Source: Archangium lansingense (GTDB lineage Bacteria; Myxococcota; Myxococcia; Myxococcales; Myxococcaceae). Taken from it: DNA of 64,000 nt. The first letter of the stretch is position 1. Every line of letters begins with the position of its first letter. The stretch is taken from assembly GCF_026626635.1 (NCBI RefSeq), contig NZ_JAPNKA010000001.1, positions 6,448,001 to 6,512,000 of the forward strand, in the 5' to 3' direction. This document shows, in pieces, positions 25,182 to 31,300 of the stretch. Under the pieces are notes generated by a model. It did no database searches, was not told the origin of the DNA, and was given only the letters and a program-made list of their open reading frames with translations. Made by a program: the position numbers and the translations under genes.

Positions 25182-25589
25182 ATGACGGACTTTGTGAGAC
25201 CGGGGGTCTGGCGTTGTGAGTTCGTGCTGGTACTTCCGCCAGACCTGGGTGGGGCGAGCTTCAGGTCGGTCGCCTCATTCGTAATGGACTTCGTGCTGTA
25301 CGCACGGCAACCCGAGGTGAACCTGCGCTCCGGTTGCACCGCGCCTGAATCGAAGCTGCTTCCCGCGGAGTGGCCGACCCGGGCCGTCATGGTGACCGAG
25401 CCGCTCGGCGAGCCGGAGGAACTGGAGACCCTCCACGTGGGAACTCAACACGTGAATCTGTGGTGGCTGGTGCCGATCCACGGGGCTGAATACAACCTCA
25501 TCCAGCAGCAGGGCATCGAGGCATTTCACGCGTTGGAAGAGGCTTCCGAGTGGAGCCTCGCCGATGTCCGCCGTCCACCGCTCGTCTGA
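25182..25589 (+). CDS. SUFU-domain protein, N-terminally short (immunity-like)
   Basis: 135 residues from an ATG. The sequence matches the second half of bacterial Suppressor-of-fused (SUFU) domain proteins: a WRCEFVLVLPPDL strand, a central helical part, and a C-terminal block LWWLVPIHGAEYNLIQQQGI then DVRRPPLV. Bacterial SUFU proteins are commonly immunity proteins of polymorphic toxin systems. Full-length members have roughly 50 more residues before this point; the same frame continues upstream but does not look like SUFU, so the gene may be a 5-prime truncated remnant. Its neighbour is a DUF2019 gene, another immunity-type family. Confidence 0.55.
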   Translation: MTDFVRPGVWRCEFVLVLPPDLGGASFRSVASFVMDFVLYARQPEVNLRSGCTAPESKLLPAEWPTRAVMVTEPLGEPEELETLHVGTQHVNLWWLVPIHGAEYNLIQQQGIEAFHALEEASEWSLADVRRPPLV

Positions 25590-25597
25590 GTGGTGGC

Positions 25598-25612
25598 GTC
25601 ACTCCTTCCAGA
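25598..25612 (+). repeat. 15-bp direct repeat, left copy (DUF2019 unit)
   Basis: GTCACTCCTTCCAGA, identical to 25989-26003. The right copy spans the stop codon and last codons of the MCE gene (read leftward). The two copies bracket the DUF2019 gene in a 391-bp unit. Confidence 0.85.
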
Positions 25613-25615
25613 TCC

Positions 25616-25987
25616 ATGAGGAAGACACAGATAAAGAAGCTTTCAACGGAAGAGTTGATCGAAAAGGCCAGGCTCCTTTCCGCTGAGAGGTGGCCAGCGA
25701 TTCATGCGGGCAAACCGAAGGAGGCAAACCGCATGTATGATCTCCTCGTTGCAATTCGCCAGGAGCTGCGGGCAAGAGGTATCGAAGCGCAGCGCCAGTT
25801 ATTGAAGTTGATCGATGATCCAGACCCGGGAACCCGTTGCTGGGCTGCTGGCTCGGTCTTGGAGTTCGCACCAAGCGAGGGGGAGCGGGTGCTGACCGAA
25901 ATTGCTAGACACGTTGACGGTCTGGTGGGGTTCTCCGCGGAGAGAACGCTTGAGCAATGGAAGGCAGGCACCTTCAACCCGCCTTGA
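25616..25987 (+). CDS. DUF2019 family protein
   Basis: 123 residues from the ATG four bases after the left 15-bp repeat; the frame is open upstream but the extra residues do not match the family. The DUF2019 pattern is clear: a helical N-terminus ELIEKARLLSAERWPAI, then NRMYDLLVAIRQELRARG and a HEAT-like part LLKLIDDPDPGTRCWAAGSV. DUF2019 proteins are small, all-helical, often found as orphan or immunity-type genes; function unproven. Base composition is visibly lower in GC than the flanking MCE operon. The gene is flanked by a perfect 15-bp direct repeat, suggesting insertion. Confidence 0.72.
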   Translation: MRKTQIKKLSTEELIEKARLLSAERWPAIHAGKPKEANRMYDLLVAIRQELRARGIEAQRQLLKLIDDPDPGTRCWAAGSVLEFAPSEGERVLTEIARHVDGLVGFSAERTLEQWKAGTFNPP

Positions 25988-25988
25988 T

Positions 25989-26003
25989 GTCACTCCTTCC
26001 AGA
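25989..26003 (+). repeat. 15-bp direct repeat, right copy (end of MCE gene)
   Basis: GTCACTCCTTCCAGA; reversed, it encodes the last residues (LWKE) and stop of the MCE-domain gene. Identical copy at 25598-25612. Confidence 0.85.
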
Positions 26004-27006
26004 GCATCTTCCACGGGTGCTTGCGCAGATCCGACAGCAGGGTCTTGAGGTCGTCGTACACCTGCTTGTCCTTCTGCAAGGCACCCACCGTGCCCTCTCC
26101 GGCCTCGATGCGCGCGAGCAGCCGGTCCGCCTTCGTGGCCATCTGATCGAGCTTCTCGCCCGCCGCCGTGTAGCGCTCCAGCGCCAGCTTCAGCCGCTCG
26201 CCATCCTTCGCGTCGAGCCCACCCGTCACCATCGACAGTCCATTGAGCGTCTTCGCCGCCGAGCCGGAGATGCCGGGCAGTTCCCGCTTCATCAGCGCAG
26301 CCGTCTCCGCCGCGTCGCCCAGCAGTTGCGCCCCCGTGCCCCCGGGCTGCATGGCCTCTCGCGCGACCTTCGCCAGCATCCGCAGATCCTTCGCCGCAGC
26401 GGTCAGATCGCTCGTCAGGGTCTTCAGGTCGCCCCGGTTCTCGCTCAGCACGCCGTCCAGCGTGCCCGTCAGCCGCGACAGGTTGGTTGCCAGGTTGCGC
26501 ATGCCCTCCGGGTCCTCCGCGAGCGCGCCGCTCGCCACGTCCAGGAAGGCCGAGAGCTGCTGGGCCACCAGATCCAACCTCGGCGCGTCCGTGCCCCGAA
26601 GCGAGCCACCAGAGGAGGGCAAGGGAGGTGCGGCTGCGGAACCAGGGTTCAGCTCCAGGTACGGCTCGCCCAGCGGTCCCACGGTGGCCACCGTCACCCG
26701 CGTGTCCTCGCGCAGCGCCACCATCGCCTCAGGCTTCACCGAGAGCCCCATGCGCACCGGCATCGGCCGGCCCTGCGCGTCCCTCCGGTCCGGCTCCAGG
26801 TGGATGTCCTCCACCCGGCCCACCACCACGCCCCCCAGCTTCACCGGTGCGCCCTTCACCACGTTGCCCGTGTGGCTGAAGTCCACCGAGAGCACCGTGT
26901 CGCGGCCCATCGTCAGCTCGCCCATCAGCCACAGCAGCCCGAGCACGCCCACCAGCGCCGCCAGCACCAGCGCGCCCACCTTCATTTCCAAGCGACGCTC
27001 ATCCAT
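25990..27006 (-). CDS. MCE/MlaD-family lipid-transport substrate-binding protein
   Basis: 338 residues. One N-terminal membrane helix (about 9-29), then an MCE domain (about 37-120: SVDFSHTGNVVKGAPVKLGGVVVGRVEDI), then a long helical, Ala/Leu-rich region to the end, as in single-MCE-domain proteins of gamma- and delta-proteobacteria. MCE proteins form hexameric rings that pass phospholipids between membranes. Start overlaps the ATPase gene by 8 nt. Last gene of the permease-ATPase-MCE operon. The stop codon lies in a 15-bp repeat duplicated 391 bp away. Confidence 0.9.
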   Translation of the reverse strand: MDERRLEMKVGALVLAALVGVLGLLWLMGELTMGRDTVLSVDFSHTGNVVKGAPVKLGGVVVGRVEDIHLEPDRRDAQGRPMPVRMGLSVKPEAMVALREDTRVTVATVGPLGEPYLELNPGSAAAPPLPSSGGSLRGTDAPRLDLVAQQLSAFLDVASGALAEDPEGMRNLATNLSRLTGTLDGVLSENRGDLKTLTSDLTAAAKDLRMLAKVAREAMQPGGTGAQLLGDAAETAALMKRELPGISGSAAKTLNGLSMVTGGLDAKDGERLKLALERYTAAGEKLDQMATKADRLLARIEAGEGTVGALQKDKQVYDDLKTLLSDLRKHPWKMLWKE

Positions 27007-27721
27007 CCGATGCGCTCTCCAGGAAGGGCGCCGTCAGGGCCCGTAGCTCCGGCTCCGAGGATGCCAGGAACGCCTCGGGCGTGCCCAGGAAGGCGCAGCG
27101 CCCCCCGCCCACCACCAGCACCCGGTCCGCCAGCGTCCGCAGCAGCCGGTAATCATGGGACACCACCAGCGCGCCCAGCCCTCGCGCCTTCACCGAGGCG
27201 AGCACCTCCTCCACCTGCGCTGCTGCCCTCCGGTCCAGCCCCGTGGTGGGCTCGTCCAGCAGCAGGTACTCCGGTCGCAACGCCAGCGCCCGGGCAATGG
27301 CCGCCCGCTTCTTCGCCCCCGGTCCCAGCTCCGTGGGCAGCCGATCGGCCGCCGCTTCCAGCCCCACCTGGGCCAGCGCCTCGTGCACCGCCTCCGGAGA
27401 GAGGCCCGGGGCCGCCATCGCCACGTTCTCCCGCAGCGTCCGCCAGTCCAGCAGCGCCGGGCCCTGCACCAGGTACGGCGCCCGCTGGCGAAGGGCTCGC
27501 AGGGCCCGCTCGGGCAGCGTGTCCACCCGCTCACCGAGCAGTTCCACCCGGCCCGCCTCCGGCTTCAGCAGCCCCACTGCCAGCCGACACAGCACGCTCT
27601 TGCCCGCGCCGCTCGCGCCCGCCACGAAGGTCAGCTCGCGCGTGGACAGCTCCGCGCTCAGCCCCGTCAGCACCCGCCGGCCGGATTCGAAGGTCACTGC
27701 CACCTCGGAGAAGCGCAGCAT
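26999..27721 (-). CDS. MlaF-like ABC ATPase of the MCE operon
   Basis: 240 residues. Walker A GASGAGKS near 36-43 and Walker B YLLLDEPTTGLD are normal, and a switch His is present in VVSHDYR. The signature motif, usually LSGGMxKR in MlaF, is here LGPGAKKR: Ser and the first Gly are changed, although the following AAIARAL is intact. ATP hydrolysis may be weaker or partner-dependent. Upstream gene encodes the permease (gap 6 bp), downstream gene the MCE protein (8-nt overlap). Confidence 0.85.
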   Translation of the reverse strand: MLRFSEVAVTFESGRRVLTGLSAELSTRELTFVAGASGAGKSVLCRLAVGLLKPEAGRVELLGERVDTLPERALRALRQRAPYLVQGPALLDWRTLRENVAMAAPGLSPEAVHEALAQVGLEAAADRLPTELGPGAKKRAAIARALALRPEYLLLDEPTTGLDRRAAAQVEEVLASVKARGLGALVVSHDYRLLRTLADRVLVVGGGRCAFLGTPEAFLASSEPELRALTAPFLESASDG

Positions 27722-27727
27722 TTCCCC

Positions 27728-28471
27728 TCACACCCCCAGCGCCTGGAAGCCGAGCGCCACCACGAAGGCGATCAACAGGCAGCCGAAGCACGCCGCCACC
27801 ACTCCGCGCGTGGTGGCCTCGCCCACCGCTTCGGCGCCTCCGCGTGCGGACAGGCCCGCCACCGCCGCCGCCAATGGAATGTAGAGGCCACAGCCTGCCC
27901 CCTTCGTCAGCCCCGCCAGCACGTCCCACCCGTCCACGAACCGCGCGTCCATGAAGGCCGTTCCGTCCACCCCGAAGGCCCAGCTCGCCGTGGCCACCGC
28001 CGACAGCGTCGCCGCCATCGTCCCCACGATGCACAGCAGCGGCACTCCCACCAGCCCCGCCACCACCCTCGGCGCCACCAGGTCCGCGTAGGGGTCCCCC
28101 GCGGACATCTCCAGCGCCTCCACCTGCTCGTTGACGCTCATGGTGGACAGCTCGGCGCTGTGGCTCGCCCCTCCGCGCGCCGCCGCCAGCAGCGCCGACA
28201 CCACCGGGCCGAACTCACGCACCAGCAGCTCGAAGTAGGGCGGGCCCACCACCGGCAGGTTGCCCGTCACCTTGCGCGCCTGGCTGTCCGCGAACGTCAC
28301 CAGCACCGCCCCGAAGAAGGCCATCCCCGACATTACCAGCCACATGCTGCGGGAGCCCGTCTCGTGGAGCTGGTGCAGACACTCGCGCCAGGACAGGCCG
28401 TTGCGCACGCCCGCCCGCACCGTGCGCGCGAGCATCAAGGCCGAGGCTCCGATGGAGGCGAGGGGGTTCAT
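27728..28471 (-). CDS. MlaE-family ABC permease (first module)
   Basis: 247 residues, five or six membrane helices. Conserved MlaE features: LLVREFGPVVSALLAAARGGAS (the EFGP and ARxGxxxxAEL-type block), AELSTMSVNEQVEALEMS, and a C-terminal RGGAEAVGEATTRGVV block. First conserved gene of the MCE operon. Its ATG is the first codon after a 25-bp sequence that is repeated 390 bp upstream in front of a small orphan gene. Confidence 0.9.
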   Translation of the reverse strand: MNPLASIGASALMLARTVRAGVRNGLSWRECLHQLHETGSRSMWLVMSGMAFFGAVLVTFADSQARKVTGNLPVVGPPYFELLVREFGPVVSALLAAARGGASHSAELSTMSVNEQVEALEMSAGDPYADLVAPRVVAGLVGVPLLCIVGTMAATLSAVATASWAFGVDGTAFMDARFVDGWDVLAGLTKGAGCGLYIPLAAAVAGLSARGGAEAVGEATTRGVVAACFGCLLIAFVVALGFQALGV

Positions 28472-28495
28472 GGGGGGCGCCGGATGCTACCAGCC
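28471..28495 (-). repeat. 25-bp repeat, copy next to MlaE-like gene
   Basis: On the minus strand this reads GGCTGGTAGCATCCGG then CGCCCCCCA and runs into the permease ATG. It matches 28861-28885 at 23 of 25 positions; the 15-nt core CGGATGCTACCAGCC (plus strand) is identical. Confidence 0.85.
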
Positions 28496-28558
28496 TTCGA
28501 TAGATAGTAATCGTTCACGCCTCTGGCTTGGCCGAGTTCGTCTCTGTAGGCAGGTGCC

Positions 28559-28858
28559 CTATCTCCGATTCGATCTTGCCCACAATCGTCGAATCCACTC
28601 GTTGGCGGAAGCGGGTGGAGCACTGCTTAGCGGAACTCCACCTGGAGCGGATTCGATGAGGTGCAAGAGGGTCCACGCCAAGCCGAAGCAGTCGTCAGGG
28701 CCGAAACACGATATCAACTGTGCTGCCTCCTCGTCGGTGACTGGGGCTTCAATCTTCGACAGTAACTCCTCATGAAGGGCGATCTGCCCCTCAGGCGCAT
28801 TGGAATCAGGTAGTGGGCCCAGCCTGACAAAGGCCGAGACCGTTTCTCGTAGAGTCAT
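28559..28858 (-). CDS. Small orphan protein in a repeat-bounded unit (immunity-like)
   Basis: 99 residues from an ATG two bases after the 25-bp repeat, so the repeated leader serves as its upstream region. The protein is helical and acidic in the middle (VTDEEAAQLISCFGPDDCF then GLAWTLLHLIESAPG), with no signal or membrane helix. I recognise no named domain; its size, acidity and position are those of small myxobacterial immunity-like orphans, which is inference. It lies upstream of, and in the same direction as, the MCE operon. Two copies of the 5-prime leader of the permease gene bracket it. Confidence 0.6.
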   Translation of the reverse strand: MTLRETVSAFVRLGPLPDSNAPEGQIALHEELLSKIEAPVTDEEAAQLISCFGPDDCFGLAWTLLHLIESAPGGVPLSSAPPASANEWIRRLWARSNRR

Positions 28859-28860
28859 TA

Positions 28861-28885
28861 TGGGGAGCGTCGGATGCTACCAGCC
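28861..28885 (-). repeat. 25-bp repeat, copy next to small orphan gene
   Basis: Same sequence as 28471-28495 with two mismatches; separated from it by 390 bp. The gene start follows at 28858. Confidence 0.85.
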
Positions 28886-29006
28886 ATGCGCAACCCTTCG
28901 GAAGCATTCAAGCGATACAGCTCATCGATGGAACGGCTCTTCCGACGGTTCCAGAGTCCAGATGACCGTGAGGCCAATTGCCTGATCCCCGCTGTAGACT
29001 CCCTGC

Positions 29007-29741
29007 ATGCCCGATGAATACCGGTTCCTCGTGGATGGACGCATCCCCGTGCTCAAGGTGCATGACGAGCCTCGGCCCGGCCCGGCCGTCCTCGTCCTGC
29101 ACGGGCTCGGTGCGAACGCGGACGCTCAGCGCTCGGAACTGAACGTGCTCGCCACCGGGGGCCTGAGTGCCGTCGGTGTGGACGCTCCGCACCACGGTGC
29201 TCGGCGCGACGGGTGGCTCGATGAGATGGCGGGGCTCGGTCCGCCCGAGTCCCATGCCCGCATGCTTCACGCCATTCGCCACGCCACCTACGATGTCTCA
29301 CGGGTCATCGATCACGTGGTCTCCGAGGGACACTGGCCCATCGGGATCGTCGGCATCTCGTTTGGCGCATACACGGCGCTGGCCGTGGCAGCCAATGACT
29401 CGCGGGTGCAGGCCACCGTGTCCATCCTCGGCTCGCCGGACTGGACTCCCCGAGAGGGACCCATCACCGAGGAGATCCGCGAGTTGATGCATCATGCGCC
29501 CGTCCACCGCCCCTGGGACTGTGCGCGCCACCCGCTGCTCTTGCTCAACGCGGGTCGTGACAGCATCGTCCCGCCGCACTGGGCCCGCGACTTCGCACAT
29601 ACCATCTGGGCGTGGCACCCCGGGCTGCACGTCGAGCACTTCGAGTACCCGGAGTCGGACCACATGATGCGGCAGGAGGATTGGGACGACGTCTGGCGCT
29701 GGACGCTCGGCTTCCTCCAGCGGAACCTCTACCGGGAGTGA
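29007..29741 (+). CDS. Alpha/beta hydrolase
   Basis: 244 residues from an ATG. The oxyanion-hole motif is LHGLGAN and the nucleophile elbow GISFGAY (Ser near residue 117); the acid is probably in NAGRDSIVPP and the catalytic His in PESDHMM. This resembles YjfP/esterase-type serine hydrolases. No signal peptide, so cytoplasmic. It lies between the two lipid ABC modules but is transcribed against them. No strong ribosome-binding site was seen. Confidence 0.85.
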   Translation: MPDEYRFLVDGRIPVLKVHDEPRPGPAVLVLHGLGANADAQRSELNVLATGGLSAVGVDAPHHGARRDGWLDEMAGLGPPESHARMLHAIRHATYDVSRVIDHVVSEGHWPIGIVGISFGAYTALAVAANDSRVQATVSILGSPDWTPREGPITEEIRELMHHAPVHRPWDCARHPLLLLNAGRDSIVPPHWARDFAHTIWAWHPGLHVEHFEYPESDHMMRQEDWDDVWRWTLGFLQRNLYRE

Positions 29742-29768
29742 CCGGCAGCGAATGCGAGGTCCGTGGCA

Positions 29769-29801
29769 CCCTCACCCCGACCCTCTCCCGGAGGGCGAGG
29801 G
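29769..29801 (-). repeat. Intergenic palindromic repeat, copy 2
   Basis: Reverse-strand copy of the 24852-24884 element, in the gap between the convergent hydrolase and MlaE-like genes. The stem is less perfect here, with a mismatch in the left arm. Confidence 0.65.
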
Positions 29802-29816
29802 AGTGGAGGCGCGGAC

Positions 29817-30593
29817 TCAGCTCAGCCACATCGCCAGCGTGGTGGTGAGCAGGAAATCCAATAGGAAGATGGCTCCACATCCGTGCACCACCGCGCCGGC
29901 CGCCGCCTGACCCACCGCCCGCGCGCCTCCCCGCGCTCGCAGCCCCACCGCCGTCGATACCAGCGCGATGGCCAGCCCGAAGGCGCTCGCCTTCACCATT
30001 CCTCCCAGTGCGTCCGTCGCGTGCAGCATCTGCTCGAAGCTGCCGAAGAAGGCCCGCACCGGCAGCCCCAGCGTGAAGAAGGCCGCCACCGACTCGAAGA
30101 GCACCGCCACCAGGAAGGTGAGGGCGGATAGGGCAGACACGCTCACGGTCATCGCTACCACGCGCGGCGCCACCAGCACCGCGAAGGGATCCAATCCAAT
30201 CCCTCTCAGGCCCTCGAGCTGCCCGCCCACCTGCATCGTCGCCAGCTCCGCCGCGTTGCGCGCCCCCAGCCGCGCCGCCATCACCAACCCCAGCAGCAGC
30301 GGGCCGAACTCCCACAGCACGGCGTACCCCGCCGCCCACCCGAGGATCGCCCTCGCCCCGAAGCGCTCCACGTACAGCGACGTCTGCACCACCACCGTCG
30401 CCCCCGTCAGCGCCGCCGTCGCCAGTGCCAGGGGCAGCGAGCCCCAGCCGAACTGCACCAGTCCGCGCAGCAGCTCGCGGCGATCCATCCGCGCCAGCCC
30501 CAGCACCGTACGCGCCAGCACCAGTGCCACCGTCCCCACGCCTCGAACCGCGCCCAGCGTCTCCTGGCCGAGCCACGTCAGCGCCGCCGTCAC
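29817..30593 (-). CDS. MlaE-family ABC permease (second module)
   Basis: 258 residues from a GTG that overlaps the ATPase stop (GTGA). Five to six membrane helices; conserved parts are VLWEFGPLLLGLVMAARLGA then NAAELATMQVGGQLEG, and GLRARGGARAVGQAAA near the C-terminus. Paralogous to the permease at 27728-28471. There is no MCE gene in this second module, so it may share the MCE protein of the first, or use one elsewhere. Confidence 0.9.
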   Translation of the reverse strand: MTAALTWLGQETLGAVRGVGTVALVLARTVLGLARMDRRELLRGLVQFGWGSLPLALATAALTGATVVVQTSLYVERFGARAILGWAAGYAVLWEFGPLLLGLVMAARLGARNAAELATMQVGGQLEGLRGIGLDPFAVLVAPRVVAMTVSVSALSALTFLVAVLFESVAAFFTLGLPVRAFFGSFEQMLHATDALGGMVKASAFGLAIALVSTAVGLRARGGARAVGQAAAGAVVHGCGAIFLLDFLLTTTLAMWLS

Positions 30594-31288
30594 GCGAGCG
30601 CCTCGTCCGTCAGCGTCTCCACCTGCGGGGCGGGCGGGCCGTCATACGTGAGCTGCCCATTGCGCAGATACAGCCAGCGCGAGAGGGGGAGCTCCGGCGG
30701 GACGTCGGGCGCGGCAACCACCAGCGAGCCGCTTCCGGCCACCTCCAGGAGCACCCGCGCCACCTGCCTCGCCGTGCCGGGATCCAACCCCGCGAAGGGA
30801 TCGTCCGCCAGCAGCACCGAAGGACTCGCCGCCAGTGCCCGCGCGATGCCGGCCCGCTTGCGCATTCCTCCGGACAGTCGCTCAGGCAGGGTGTCCGCGG
30901 CTTCAGAGAGGCCCACCGCGCGTAGCACCTCGTCCGCGCGCGCCTCCGCCTCCTCGCGGGGCACTCGCCGGCGCTCCAGGGGCAGCAGCACGTTGCGGCG
31001 CACGGTCAGCGAGTCGAAGAGGGCATCCGTCTGAAACACCATGCCGAACGCCGCCTGGCGCGCGCGCTTTCCGGCGGGAGCCATCCTGGCCACGTCCTCA
31101 CCATTCCAGAAGACCTGTCCGCTGGCCGGCGTCACCAGTCCCGCGAGCGCCTTGAGCAACGTCGTCTTGCCCGCGCCCGAGCGCCCCAACACGAGCACCC
31201 GGCTGCCGGGCGGAAGAGTACAGGCCACCTCCTGGAGGAGGGGCCGTCCGCCCTGCCGAACCGAGAGCCTGTCCGCGCGCAGCTCCAT
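30590..31288 (-). CDS. MlaF-like ABC ATPase (second module)
   Basis: 232 residues. Walker A GRSGAGKTT (33-41), signature LSGGMRKRAGIARAL intact, but Walker B reads VLLADDPFAGLDP, with Asp in place of the usual catalytic Glu, and no clear switch His follows (VVAAPDVPPEL). It therefore may bind ATP well and hydrolyse it slowly. First gene of a two-gene permease/ATPase operon, 12 bp after the MopE-like gene stop on the same strand. Confidence 0.85.
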   Translation of the reverse strand: MELRADRLSVRQGGRPLLQEVACTLPPGSRVLVLGRSGAGKTTLLKALAGLVTPASGQVFWNGEDVARMAPAGKRARQAAFGMVFQTDALFDSLTVRRNVLLPLERRRVPREEAEARADEVLRAVGLSEAADTLPERLSGGMRKRAGIARALAASPSVLLADDPFAGLDPGTARQVARVLLEVAGSGSLVVAAPDVPPELPLSRWLYLRNGQLTYDGPPAPQVETLTDEALA

Positions 31289-31300
31289 GTCACTCCCAGC

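Noticed and set aside
28886..29017. 43-residue plus-strand frame overlapping the hydrolase start
   Set aside because: It is short, lacks a ribosome-binding site and begins at the edge of the 25-bp repeat. It could be a chance frame.
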